The notes below the pieces were generated by a model. It worked only from the letters and a program-made list of their open reading frames with translations. It was not told where the DNA came from and searched no databases. Below, piece by piece: positions 1 through 12,300 of a stretch of DNA of 64,000 nucleotides. The position numbers were made by a program, and so were the translations under genes. The stretch covers positions 2,170,001 to 2,234,000 of the forward strand of contig JAECYW010000007.1 of assembly GCA_023014335.1 (NCBI GenBank). Reading direction: 5' to 3'. Each line of letters starts with the position of its first letter. Position 1 is the stretch's first letter. Source of the stretch: Galerina marginata (lineage: Eukaryota > Basidiomycota > Agaricomycetes > Agaricales > Galerinaceae).

Positions 1-898
1 CAGAGGTTGTCTGTCTGTCACATTCGTTTGGTGAGTTGGCGTGTAACTCATTGGAAATTAGGGACTTTAATAATTCGCATCAGCTTAATATCGTACCATT
101 CCTTACACCTATTGGCATCCACATTTACGGCATTACTGTAAGTTGAAAGAGGCATACAATTCCATGAATTAATAATATTTCAAGATTGGTCTTCAAAACC
201 CCTCCCTCTTACAGCGGGACCAATCTGGAATGCGGTGCTATGTCGTTGCACGTCAGCTGTAAGCGCTTCGGAGCGCTAACTGTTTGCCTTATAATTATTC
301 CTGACGGGATCCCCAGGCGCGAGTACTCAGTTCTGGCTTCCCTTGCTGGTGTTTTTATGATGTTCGTATTAGAAGGTGCGTCCGGCTCTAAAGCTACTGC
401 GTAACTTGCCCTACCCCTGTATTACAGTCCTCGTTGTCTTCAACCTTTTTCGATTCCGTCGTACATATGAAGTACTGTTGACTGGCAGCAAAATGTCGCC
501 TCGAGTCATCATACGGGTCTGCTTCTTCAATGTCTTTGCGTTTATGGCTGTAATGTACGTCAACGATCTTGAACAGGAGTGAATCAAGCCTCAGATAATT
601 TTCTACCCAGTGCCTCTTTAATGCCTGTTGGAAACAGCTTAAATGATAGGGGTATCGTAGACCTCACAGCTGCTATCAGTGAGTTTCTCCAGTTTCTGAA
701 GAAATCGAGCTCATGCGATCCCGATCTTCATAAAATAGTCCCCGTCGCTGCTGGCATAATTTTTGGCATGCAGAAAGTGAGTTCATTCGGGCTTGTATAT
801 TGCTATGTGTCTTAATTTCGAATTATCGTTAGGACATCCTAACTGTGTGGATGTTCTGGAGAAATCCTGCAGTGTCCTTTGTTCCTTCAAGCGTTTAA
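1..898 (+). CDS. 7TM receptor-like protein A (3' part; 5' end outside window)
   Basis: C-terminal half of a multi-pass membrane protein; the start lies left of the window. Exons close in frame at 1-30, 84-137, 185-258, 317-375, 428-554, 611-678, 739-776 and 833-898 (TAA). Recognition rests on comparison with the two other copies (7572-9027 and 44358-45710): exon lengths 54, 74, 59, 127, 68, 38 and 66 nt and all phases are the same or nearly so. Shared motifs are an outer loop reading PSLLQRDQSGMRC, a TM ending in VLE, the loop LLTGSKMSPRV and the tail DILTVWMFWRNP. It is far closer to the inverted copy at 44-45 kb than to the 7.6-kb copy. No stop or frameshift is visible, so it looks functional rather than a relic. 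The family has no name I can recall; it is Agaricomycete-type, GPCR-like only in topology, and its ligand or function is unknown. Confidence 0.75.
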
Positions 899-1447
899 CA
901 CTTTCGCATGTATACCATCTTTACTGATACCCACGAGTACTGTACCAAGGTAACTTTTCAGTAGAATCGCGTGCAGGATCGGGACCAGTTTCAATCATTC
1001 ACGTATTTTGCTACCTGGTCAAGCTGTGGACTGAGGTAATGGAGATCATCGCAAGAAATTGAAAGAACATCAACAAATTTTCGCCTTCGATCAACAGTTA
1101 GACGCGTAAGTTGGAGTTTGAAATGGTTCACTGGCATGTTGTGGAGATTACTGCAATTCACAGGCGTCGGTACCGACAAATTGGAGGGCTATTTTATTGA
1201 TTCCTTCGAGTTTTGAAGACAAACGAAGTGCATCCCGAATGATCTCCAGCTTATTTATCCCACTGTTATTTCTTCAACTGCTCCGTCAAGGATTCATATA
1301 TTCATCAATATATTTCAATAGACCTAAGGATTGGCGAGGCTCATAATACTTGAAGTCTGGAAAATTATATAGCCAAACCACTGAAAGAGAATAATAATTG
1401 GATAGAAAATCTGAGAAAACTCGAAGTAAGTAATATGATCCACAAAG
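899..1447. other. Intergenic, tail-to-tail between two genes
   Basis: About 550 bases between the stop of 7TM gene A (+) and the stop of the membrane protein on the minus strand. I see no gene, RNA or repeat. It presumably holds the 3' UTRs of the two convergent genes. Confidence 0.5.
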
Positions 1448-2374
1448 TCACTCCTCTCTGAAAAACTTTACCCCGCGGTATACTTGGATGACTTGAACTA
1501 CGATCAACACCGTCAAAAAGACGCCACTAGTCACGACTGAGGAGTCAATCCGGCCTTTGCCCGCGCTGGCCGCGTCAGTTGCCTGACCGTCAGGTGCGCT
1601 TGTCCACACAGCAATAACGATCGCTGAGATGGAGAAGACGACGGACCTCAAGTTAAGCATTAGATGGTACTTTTCGCAGTACTAAATGTAAATGCCTCAC
1701 CAGACAAGAGACGAAATGGGCCACGCGAAGAATACCCAGAAATCTATTGATCCTCTTGTATTGAGAGAACGGGATGCCTGCCAATAACGGCTCGGGTTAG
1801 AATAATGTAGTTTCATTAATATAAAATACCCCCAATGCCCGTACCTCGAGCCACTTTCTTCTAAGACGGCGATTTGCAGGTCCGGACAGAAGACTCAAAT
1901 ACAGGCTGCATGCAACAAGGGCGGCACTTGAACACACACAGGCGGACAGCGCACTTGTACGCGCATAAATATTACTATTGACACCGTTGACCTGGAAGAA
2001 TGCAAGTGATAACCTAATAAATAAGCACAGGTAATGTCAGGAGCCTATAATGATGTGCCGAAGTTTTGGTGGACTTACGGGACTTCAAGGATGCATCCAT
2101 TGCGCACCATCTTCCACGCCTTCATCATTTTCACGGTGATTTGGCTCCACTGCCTGACTTCGGAGATTAACCTGCTGGTGTCAAAACTGAGGTTAAAATT
2201 GTCGGCGGCGTCCTGGTTGATTTGACGAGAGAGACTTCGGGGAGAAAACGCCAATTTGTCGTAGTACAGAAGGTCGATCCCTAATGTGTATAACGTCATT
2301 GTAGTTGCGTAGAACGCGGTCCACAGGTTCTTCAAATTGGCGTTGGTGGGTAAGGTAGCAATGGGCGATCCCAT
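1448..2374 (-). CDS. Small multi-pass membrane protein, family not recognised
   Basis: Four exons read cleanly on the minus strand: 2374-2079, 2013-1845, 1777-1701 and 1646-1448, with GT-AG introns of 65, 67 and 54 nt and compatible phases, giving 246 residues. The N-terminal part has a hydrophobic stretch (LWTAFYATTMTLYTLGIDLL, about residues 14-33) followed by a soluble, possibly helical region (about 40-95). Further hydrophobic segments follow in exon 2 (ALSACVCSSAALVACSLYLS), across exons 3 and 4 (FWVFFAWPISSLVW then SVVFSISAIVIAVW) and near the C-terminus (VFLTVLIVVQVIQVY). So there are probably four or five membrane spans. I do not recognise the family and assign no function. The clean splice structure argues for a real gene. 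Confidence 0.6.
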
Positions 2375-3582
2375 CCTGCTGGTGCCTCTGATGAATATCT
2401 TGATTGGGAGGTCTGGGATATGAAAATATACAGTCGAGTTAGAAGCAATTGCCCAAATGCATGCGACCTACCTGTTATATTACCCTACAGAAACTCCAAG
2501 CTACAGCCATAGTTGACTCCGAGGTCGTAGCTTTTTTTCCTTATGATTCCGACGTGCCTCTCTTATCCAACGCTCCAAGAAGCTCCACGCACCGCATCCC
2601 GTCAACAATCCTCCGTACTCCTCTTAGACGTTTATACGCGATAATTGGACGGTCGGTTCCTCTCTGATTATCCAGTCATCAGTGATTGTACCCCCTCTCT
2701 TGGGATTTTATCCTATCCCTGGGCTCTATTGTTTGAGGAGACCTCGTTTTCCGAGGAATCCTGGCCGAGCCACTCGGTGGGAACTCCACGCAGCGGTGTA
2801 GCTGCGCTGACTGCAATTGAGGTTATGAGTGAAGCGCCGGTACCACCAAGAGGATGCGAAGGACAAATTACCCGAAGGCTGTGGTGTGGCCGTAGTGTAA
2901 AATTAACCTTGGGGCTCTGAACTTTGAAGCGGGTGACGTCGTTCAGCACAAGTCCTATTCGCTTGGCAAGAGTTACGCAGAACGACCATATCCGTCATGC
3001 GCAGGCACACTGAATGACGTAGTTCATATTTTAGGACGCCTTCATTTTTCTTCGTGGCGCCTAACGAAGAGGCGGCAAACCTGCTCTTGCGTCACCCCAA
3101 TACCCACCCCATCAAAATTTCAGCGCAAGATATAAGATCCAATGACAATTTGACAACGGCCCAATGAATTCCAGCTACTGACCTTATTTTGGGTTCCCTC
3201 CTTCTCTCGTCCTAGGCTGTTGCTAGACCGTTTCATAACGCGATTTACTTGTGGAGAATTGCACTCTCAAAGCTCAGCATTCTTCAAGTTCGCTGCCGTG
3301 AAATTTGACTTGGTAGTAATACGTTAACCTTACAATTAGTGTTTACCCATAAAACGAGCCAGCGATATAGTACTTACCCCCAAGGCTGAGCACAGTCGTC
3401 GAGTTAATCCAATACAAGGTTGCATGTTCGGTCGCCACGGAGGGCGATCGGAGTTCGGTGAAAACGGATCCTGATTGTGACATCTAATCAGTAATCTCAT
3501 CTACGAAATCTACTGTCACAACATTCACACATGCAGCGGCACAGTGACTTTTGAAGTCCTCCAAAAACGTCGTCAATGACTC
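2375..3582. other. Intergenic, no gene seen
   Basis: About 1.2 kb upstream of the minus-strand membrane gene. Short ORFs on both strands (for example around 2645-2950) overlap each other and lack hydrophobic or motif structure. I see no RNA gene or repeat. Confidence 0.4.
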
Positions 3583-3804
3583 TCACGAAAACCTGTCTTC
3601 AATATGCATGTTACGAAACTGTACCCGCTTGGTGAGTAAAGCAACGGAGATTGCTACGGAGATTGCTAATAAGTCTTTGGCAAATTCGGACCTGTAATAC
3701 TTATACATATACTGTCCTAGTTCGACGATGTTGGCGAAGGAAAGAAGTACCATGATGGACCACGCAGACTCGCGCCCGATACCGTATACGTATGGACGAC
3801 CCAA
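3583..3804 (-). CDS. Possible short membrane-protein exon or gene fragment
   Basis: A 73-residue ORF with two hydrophobic stretches (SAWSIMVLLSFANIVELGQ and DLLAISVAISVALL) that could each span a membrane. A plausible donor (GTGAGAG) lies just before the stop after the residues EDRF, so this may be the first exon of a longer gene whose other exons I could not identify downstream. It is not an obvious copy of any membrane family in this window. It could equally be chance; low confidence. Confidence 0.25.
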   Translation of the reverse strand: MGRPYVYGIGRESAWSIMVLLSFANIVELGQYMYKYYRSEFAKDLLAISVAISVALLTKRVQFRNMHIEDRFS

Positions 3805-4492
3805 ATTATGTTAAAACAATATAGTGCGAAGATTGGACCATCTCAGCCTGTCGAGTCAACTTCTCCGGTCCTAGTCCCAATTCCTTAGCGCCGTGCCACC
3901 GTCCTTACTATATATTTTCTCTTCAGCCATCTTTCCCCCGGCCCGTCTAATACCACCAACGTTAAGTTTTAGTTCTTATTGTTGAAGCACACATCTGACG
4001 CCCTTATATCACTTTTCAACATTCTAGCCCACCATAATACGCATTTTGTCTACCTTACATTGATCTTTCCCCTACCCTAAGTTCTAGACGAGCTGCGCTG
4101 GCACCCTTACGTTCACATCTCATGTTTCTTTCCTGCCTCAAATTCTAGATGCATTATTCTCGTTATGAGCACCCACACCGACCCTGTCGGCTTAGTTCGA
4201 TTGTCTTCTAGATGGTACTCCTTCATCCTAATACCTGTTGCCGTCATATCCAACCCAGATGGCGCAGGCCGTCTTTGGACAGATTATCAACGTGTTTGTC
4301 AGTGCCAGTGGACCATGAGGTCGATTAACTGTCAATCTCGAAGCTTGAGGCTTTGATCTCCGTCGTCGTAAATGGGCATCTTCTGCAACTTGGACTAACT
4401 AGGTCAACAGCCTAGACATATGTCCTACATTCCCATCAGTACCCGCGGTAGTGGAGTGTCTTTTTTTGTCTTGCTTGACCTACGGCGGTGGC
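3805..4492. other. Intergenic / promoter side of HSF gene
   Basis: About 690 bases upstream of the HSF-type gene, with pyrimidine-rich patches around 3900-4140 of the kind common in basidiomycete promoters. No clear TATA box and no recognisable gene. Confidence 0.35.
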
Positions 4493-6616
4493 ATGGGAAA
4501 CGCGACTCAGCAGCCTAACATCTCGGTTAAATTTGCAATGGCCAACTTACACGGTATTCTCCTCCCTCTCTCAATGTCGATCTGTTTACAAAATACAGCG
4601 CAGCTCGTTCACTGCCATAACGCCGACTCAGATGCGGGTGATCGCACAGCCACTGGATTGGACACGGATATTGGCCCACCGACGAAAATTCCTTATTTTG
4701 CAAGGAAACTTTACCGGAAAGTCTCTCCAGCTTCGTACTCCGACAAATTCCTCATATCTTGTTTCTTTAGCATGCTTGAAGATTCTTCTATCCAATCTAT
4801 AGTATCTTGGGGACCGGAAAGGGACCGATTCATTGTCAAAGTGAACAGCATTCCCAATATGCTGTTTTTCGACTTAATATTAACATGACAAACCTGCTAC
4901 AGGACCCGGATGAATTTTTGAAATCCGTATTGCCGGGGCTCTTTAACCATTGCAACTTTGCGTCCTTCGTGCGCCAGCTAAATAAATATGATTTTCACAA
5001 GATCAAGCCAATCGATTTATTTCATGATCGCGAACAAGTGGCTACTTAATATTTTTTTGCCATGTTCTCTTGTCTTACTTCTATCGTAGAGCCCCACGTT
5101 TTACCACCCATATTTCCACCGCGACAGGCCAAGGGATCTATACAAAGTGAAAAGAAAGCTGGTTATCCTCAAACCGTTGGCTCCGTCCATTGGCTCAGCT
5201 CACGAGACTTCAACCATCGGTTACTCCAATTTTGAATTTGTCCAAAGCGATATTCTCAGCAACGATCACGTCTCGCCGACATTCCTAGGAGTCGAGATAG
5301 GCAAGCTCAAGGAAGAGAAAGATGTTCTGAAGCAGAGAATCCTGCAATCGGAAAAGGATTATGAAGATATGCGGACGGAAGTGGACAGCACAAATTATGC
5401 GATTGCCCTGCTAGATGCGCAGATGTCCATGATACAACGCCTTTTGAAATCCATGAGCGGTAAGCAGAAATTTTTTCGGCGTCGTTTTGTTTGATTCTAG
5501 TGCTACGAAGCGAGACCATTTGTTTGGACGGTAAGAGCAGCCTACAATAACCTCTTGTGTGAAGTTGGGAATTGTCTGGGAAGTAATATCCCCAAGATCC
5601 GCGCCATAATTTTTTCCCCTCCTTGTTCTACTTTAAATCCCACAGGTTACTGATTCTGTCTGATTCTCCACACAGGTAAATCGCTCTCTGCTATTCAAGT
5701 ACTCTTGGGAATGGAACATATACATCCCCAGTCGATCCACCCGGACGATGGTTTTGAATCAACCACTGAAAGCCTCTGTGCGCCTACGTTAATTTCCAAC
5801 CAGCGTACCGAATCTTCAACATTCATGGGCGGAATTTCCTCCCAGTGTCCAGAATTCCACTCCCAGAAGCCTTACGGCGTGGATTATGCTGACTTTCCGG
5901 ACTTCCCTGCTGTCAACCTTTCAACTCCAAACAACTCAAACGTTCAACGTATTACCGGCTTCGATCCGACCCACTCTTTCTCCCCGTCTAGTTCCATGAT
6001 CATTGAAAACTCCGGAAACAGAAATGCTACCACTAGGCCGTGGAGTGGGATAGATGTCTGCGATGACAGGCAAAACAACATGTCGGCGATGGGTTTACTT
6101 TCTGACTTTCCCACTCGGAAGGCCAGGCCACCAATGGCTCAAGACATATTTATCGGAGATCGTTCTAATTTTATGCGGCACACATTCGACGAGCTCAACA
6201 TTCCCTCGGACCCAAGGCTGCCTACCAGTAGAAGTGGATGCAGCAAGCCACATCGTATTATCGCAGATGCTGGAGGATCTCAGTCACGACCATTCGCGGT
6301 GAGGCGCACGCGGCTCCGGGTGCATCCTTTAGACGCGCAAGGTAATATTGGCGGAGGAAGGCGAGACAACCCATTGAAACGACGAAAGAGCAATTCCTCG
6401 GCTCTGATACATAGGAACAGCCTTCGCGGAGAAATGGCCATACTCCCAATTCCACGTCAAATTCCATTCGAAGTGGCGGGGCCCTGGGCGTTTGACATTA
6501 ATGAGCTTGCGCGGTGCGAAATGCTCCACAGCTTGGGCGTTGGTGGCCTCCCTTTTTCCTCCTATCCGCAAGTGTCGATTACTGATGAGACAGAAGGAAG
6601 CTTAGATTATTGGTAA
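4493..6616 (+). CDS. Heat-shock-factor (HSF) type transcription factor
   Basis: Nuclear DNA-binding regulator of the HSF/Skn7 fold. Exons 4493-4840, 4903-5037, 5090-5459 and 5676-6616 join in frame (597 residues). The winged-helix domain is spread over exons 1-3: KFL.....[14 protein letters not shown] (about residues 85-105), then [18 protein letters not shown], the recognition helix [20 protein letters not shown], and the wing end [20 protein letters not shown]. Helix 1 has one extra residue and lacks the usual KLY before the ML, so it is slightly divergent. A coiled-coil typical of HSF oligomerisation follows (about 229-285, heptad-like [15 protein letters not shown] onwards). The 300-residue tail is polar and disordered, with a basic patch PLKRRKS that could be an NLS. 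The start ATG at 4493 is the first in a long open frame but is not certain. Stress regulation is family knowledge; targets are unknown. Confidence 0.8.
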
Positions 6617-7571
6617 GAACTTCGTCCCCTTGCGAACTGTAGTACTATATGAATGTTATATGTATTCCACCTGGTTCGGGTAGTATGAGAATTTGATATG
6701 CGAGCTTGGATCAATAACCCCAGCAAGACTCACTATCGCGACGATAAAACGACTCCTTCCTGTGCTTTCAAGTTCGACCAGTTTCACGGTGAAAGGTTTG
6801 CTTAAACTTCAGTAGAGGCCTCCGTTCTGATTAAAGTCTGATCGGAAATACTGGCAAAGAATCTGGGAATTGGAAAGAACTTGAACGCCGTGCAATGATC
6901 ATGATGCACACCGTTCTGCAACTTCCCTATGCCTCGTTTGCTGAGGCGGAAACATCATGGCATGGCATCTTTGATTCGGTTGAACGCCGCGGAAAGAGAC
7001 GCGAAGTTAGAGTCAGAACGGTCGCGTGAGTGTCAATGTGGTTTCAAAGTCCGAAGATTAAGTAGTTAGTTACGTAATTATCTTCCTGCGTCTCTGAGTC
7101 TGATTGATCCCTGACTGAGATGTGTGATCTTCCTGTATCTTTCCTGCACATCTTTTTCCATTTATCTTATGGCTTGCGATGAGGCCCACGCTGGTTGCTT
7201 CTGTCGGGGTGAGCTTAAGTTAGTTAATCTCATCCAACCACCGTGTCATTGCCTCGAATATTATCAGTCTACTCGAGTATCAGGGCTTCACGCAACAAAC
7301 TTTGCCACCTTCCACGTTTGCAGCGGTTGAGTCGCTGACTCTCTCGCTTGTACTGGTAATCAATGCTCTAAAGTGATTGATTTTCCGGTATTTCCGGTAT
7401 CAGTATCCAGTGCACACATTCTATCTTCGTTCTGTTGCTTGAACATCTGCAAGCTCAGATATATCAGGGCATTGTTCACGATTGACGGCAACCATCCAAC
7501 TTTACTATGAAATGGCACTGTGATATTTAAGCTATATCGAAACCCAAGTAACGAACTTCAGTTCCCACTCC
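6617..7571. other. Intergenic, no gene seen
   Basis: About 950 bases between the HSF gene and the 7TM gene, both on the plus strand. Only short overlapping ORFs without motifs. The last 150 bases serve as the promoter side of the next gene; an AT-rich TATTTAAGC near 7524 is the nearest TATA-like sequence. Confidence 0.4.
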
Positions 7572-9027
7572 ATGGCGATCGCAGGTACCATTTCAGTGAA
7601 AACAATACCTTCAATACTAACTCTGGCATTGATAACTAGGAGCATCCGTCCAGCCAAACGGCCTGCAGACCGTGGCAGTACCGCTTATTCTTGCCTACGA
7701 CGCTCTCGGAATCCTTGGACTGTTTCTCTTGCTTCTTGTTCTATCCACGGCGTGGTTCTCTGCGCGAGTTCCCAGAGCTTCCACTTGGTTTTTGCTAATA
7801 ATCTCGGCAATCGTTGTCAACTTATCTAGCCTCCTCCTTGTCGGACATCAGTCAAGCCCAGACCACAACAAAACGGCCTGCTTCGTTCAAGCGGTTACGG
7901 TCTACCCATCAATGGTGCTGTGCGTGGTGGACCTTGATATCTTATCTCTTTTTAGTGACACTTCCGCTCCTAAGAAACAACTTGGCGGCTGTCGCATTCT
8001 TACTCCAGGTCAGTCCTTGGACGGCGCCAAATGCCGGATTTATAACTGTGTCCCCAGGTCTATTTATCCATGATCAAGATGAATAAACGATCGGAGTCAT
8101 GCTCGTTGACCAGCGCCCAAGTGCGATTGGTGAGCCGTATTCGTGAACCGTGGCTCGTTAGCCTGAATGCTTGATTTTGTGTAGCTCCACGCATTACCGA
8201 TTTTCATGGCATGTAGCCTTCTTGTCGTCACTCTTGTCGTAAGTCTTGTTGTATGGAAAAATACCGACTGACTTAATTGACAGGTTGGTGTAAACGACCC
8301 GTCTTTGGTGGGTCTAGAGCCTTCTGGACTTCAGTGCCACATGGATTACCCTGCGATGTAAGTCTCAATGACCTTTAAATAAGCCAAGGACTTCTAAAGT
8401 TAATTCTCATCTTGCCCAGTTCCTTCCTCACCGAAGGTATGACTACATGTGGAAGCCTGACATTAGTTGTACTAGAAGGTTGCGGCTCTTTTGATCTGTA
8501 TTGACATTGCGAAATTGACTGGGATCAACGACGATTACCAGTGCTTATCGCCCTCAACTTTTATCGCGCTCGACACACTTATGAAATGCCACTTACGAAT
8601 CAGAAGATGTCACCTGGAGTTGTGGTGAGGGTAATCGTTATGACTGTCGGAATACTGATTTTGGTGGTGTGAGTTTTCATATTTACCTACACCATTGTGC
8701 TCAACATCCTTCTGACAAATCTGGGCAGCTTGGGGATTATCTCCTATATGGATTCTTCGGAGACAATGGATAATATATTTAGCATTTTAGTATCAATTGG
8801 TCAGCTTTAGTCTTCTTCTCTCCGATAGCTGAACTGAACTTGTGCTAATTGTGTAGCACTGGTGGGGTCAGGGCTCCTTTTTGCGACTGAAAGAGTGGGT
8901 GGTTCATGTTTTATTTATTTCATTTTAAATAATCGTGCTTCATCCTCAACATGGAAATCAGGACATTCTCGATGTCTGGATTCGGGCTTTCTCGCCAAAT
9001 CGGAAGGAAGAAGTTAGCCCAGCATAG
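7572..9027 (+). CDS. 7TM receptor-like protein C (complete)
   Basis: Complete 11-exon gene: 7572-7584, 7640-7919, 7975-8008, 8058-8120, 8185-8238, 8284-8357, 8420-8478, 8542-8668, 8729-8799, 8857-8894 and 8962-9027. All phases fit and the product is 292 residues. Seven hydrophobic segments are visible, for example LILAYDALGILGLFLLLLVL (TM1), TWFLLIISAIVVNLSSLLLV (TM2) and VVRVIVMTVGILILVVLGII (TM6). The extracellular N-terminus is short. The loop VGVNDPSLVGLEPSGLQC aligns with the corresponding loop of paralogs A and B, as do the TM5 end (VVLE), the loop LTNQKMSPGV and the tail DILDVWI. It is the most divergent of the three copies. Function is unknown; a sensor role is only suggested by topology. 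The 13-nt first exon is inferred from phase and is the least certain part. Confidence 0.78.
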
Positions 9028-9367
9028 CATGCACAGTGTCATACAGAAGATTTCCCTCCCCTTACGAGGACCTCACAATCCTTCTCACAACATTCACATA
9101 ATACCCATATCCCTTCATGTAATTTCTGTCTATCTGCTGTTGATCTGCAGCCAACGCCTTCAATAGGACAGCGTCATTGTAATAAACGTCTTCACTTCCG
9201 TTCAGCTTCAGCCCCTAAGGCGATCGCGCCAAGGACTCATGATCATAGACATTGAGGTACTATATAGTTCAAGCGGAGCCGGGCGGTTCGCTATCAATAG
9301 TCTTGTACCAAGCTTGGAAAGTTAACACAGCCATTCCATTAAGTAGAACATTGACTTGATAACATCA
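9028..9367. other. Intergenic between convergent genes
   Basis: 340 bases between the stop of the 7TM gene (+) and the stop of the alpha-glucosidase (-). No gene or repeat seen; expected to contain both 3' UTRs. Confidence 0.5.
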
Positions 9368-12300
9368 TTAGCGTCTTTGATATTGAACCGTAAACCCCTT
9401 CACAAAAGGGGTGGCAACGGTCACATCCAACACCTTGCTGATAGAATCATAAGAATACTGTGATGATTGTACAGCCTTCCCATCGATCGACACTTGAGAT
9501 GGGGGAGAAGCGACCCCAAGGAATCTCACCCGAGATACGTTAACGCCAGTAGCGAATCCAAAGGTGCCTGAGACATCCAACTTGCCATCGCTGAATGCCA
9601 TTTTGACTTGCGTCGATGAAGGAGGGTTAATAGATTCTCCGTCGTCTATGTAAAGTTTTCCGGTTGCTTGTCCATGAGTATCGGGGGCAACAACAAATTC
9701 GAAGTCTTTGCCTCTGAGAGCTGTTGTTGTCATCGCAGACTGAGCTCGGAGTGGGAGAACGGCGCCGCCCTTGATATGAAGAGGTATCTGGGTAAAGGTG
9801 ATGTTGTTTAGATCCACAGAAGAGGCGGTTCCTTGAACCGGAGCCAGCGTTGCGAAATCATAGAAAGTGTCACGAGGAAGGTAGATTGATACAGAGGTGG
9901 CATCGTCATCTGTTACTGGAGACACAAGGATTGAATCACCGAAGAAGAATTGATGTTCGATAGGGAAGGTGTTGGCGTCCTTAGGATACTTGAACCAAAG
10001 CGGGTTGAGAACCGGTGTCCCATCCGTGTGTGCCTGATGGAAGGCGGTATAAAAGTAGTCAAGTAAACGGTACCTATAAGTAGTTGAGTGTATGAATCAA
10101 GTTATGGAGAATGACTTGGTTACCGAATGTCAAGAGCATTTCTTGCAGCTTGCGCTACACTGGGCCAGGTGTAGAACTCTTGACTAATGGACGTGTCCGA
10201 GTTATGCTGAAAGGAGGATTGGACATCAGCGTCGGTCCTCATAATCTGACAGAGCAGCCTCACATTCCGCATGAAGGGATAAAATGCTCCTAACATCGCC
10301 CATCGAGCACATAAATTCTCAGTTGTATCTCCAGCTAAACAACACACATGGTCAGTTCAATAATCATAGATCCGAAGTTCAGGATTGACCTACCATAGCC
10401 ACAAATATCACTTCCAACCATTGGGACCTGATAAATCGACGCGAACCCAAGCATGCCAGCAATTGAGAAGCGATAATGATCCCACAAACTGAAGTTGTCT
10501 CCGAGCCACTTGCCGACATGCGCTCCAGCGCCGGCGAAGGTTGACCGAGTGATTACGAGGGTCCGCTTCCCAGGCCGCCGAGCTAACATGGCGTTGTGGG
10601 TCCCGACGGACATCATGGTACCATAAAGGTTGTGAGTGTCGTATTCCATAAGCCCGTTGGCGTGCTTGATATTCGTCTACAAAGTGGATGTTAGTAGCTA
10701 AACGAGTGTTTAGACAGAGTTGAGAACGTACGAATGCTGTTTTACTAGATAATGCCCCCATGGCATTATTGATAGCATACGCAGGGTTCAAGACGTCATC
10801 TCGTCTGCTTATTTGAGAACTGGAGTTCACAAAAATTGGCGTGTTGGGGTCAGGAGGAGGATTAGCTCGCGGCGGGGGCAAGTTCATCTGAATCGCCTGC
10901 TGGAACGGGTCATCGCAAGGTAGATTACAAAACTGAAACCTCCAGTTAGAAGAATAACAAAAGGCTAATGAGTTTGACTGACGTTCGAAGGTTCATTCAT
11001 ATCGATCCATGCTCCGTCAATATCAAGCCCAGTTTGAGCACTGTAAAAGGTTTCGAATTCGGTTGTCCAGTACCTGTGAAGATGGGCTGATTAGGCACAA
11101 TTTTCGGAACGTCATGATATAATAAACGCACTGCTGAATTTGAGGGTGGAACCAATCTGAGGAACGCTATGATTCTAGGAACTTTATCCAGATTATTTAA
11201 ACTTACCAGGAAACACGGTAACACCTAGAACAGTGGTAAGTTGATTGCGAATTAGAAGGACAAACGGTAAGCCGCACCAGGCCAGACCACACCTAAACTT
11301 TCACTTCCGTTTCCAGCTTTGAGCCAAATATCGAGTGCTTTGCCGTTGTCGAAAGGGGTGTAACCTTGGTCCGGCAAATAAGCGACGGCAGGATCTGTCA
11401 TAAGAACTGGAAACAGAATTAGCCATGCACGACATGACTGGCAGGAGTTCTTACCGAACTTTTGGGTGTGAGCATGGAGATAGCTTACAATTTCTCGCAT
11501 CCTTGCAAGAGGGAAGTAGTTCGGGTCGACGGTAAAGACTCTTCGGCGGTCCATGTAATCTTTCATTGTCATCCGTCAGGTTACAAAAAGAGAACAGAAA
11601 AGGATAGAACATACCGATATCAGTCCACATTGTTTCCAAAGGGATTTGAGCGGCAGCATATCGCGAAATGACGTTGGCCACGTCCACAAAGTCTTTAATG
11701 CGGATAACACATTGTCAGGAGTAAGACTGACGAAAAATAGGGAGAATCATACTTTGATATCCGAATCGGCACTGATGCAACCCAAAAGTCCAATACGGAA
11801 CTTCAGCTGGAACGCCGACAATTTCAGCATATTGCCGAGCAACAGCGGTCGGGTCACTTTCACTTCCAGCAAGGAAGTAGAAGTCTAAAACCCCTCCAAT
11901 GACATTATACTCCAACGCCGGTCCTCCAGGATCACCGCTGGTGAGCTTAATGTCCATTCCATCCGAATTGAGCAAGAACACGCCATGTGTTCCTGTGGTT
12001 CGATGTTCAAAGTAGACCGGGTGGTTTCCGTAGAGGTTTGTCCCAGTGGCGATTCCATATGCATCTCGGGACCAAAGAGTTAACGTCGTATTGTCAGTTG
12101 GAAGGTGAAATGGGTTCGTGTGTTCTCCAAGCCCGTAGATATTTGCGTTGGCCGGAAGGCTAGTCTTGACGCGGAGGTACTGCGGTTCGAATATAAGTGG
12201 ATGACCTGCCGTGGAAAACAGGATTTCGTGTGTGGTCGCCCGATAAACCGAGAAAGAGAATGGCGAAGCGGTGAAATTGAATCGAATGTCGGCTGACTGA

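Noticed and set aside
4721..4770. Possible 50-nt intron inside exon 1 of the HSF gene
   Set aside because: Splicing GTCTCT...TTTAG would shift the frame and hit a stop, while the unspliced frame gives a recognisable helix 1.
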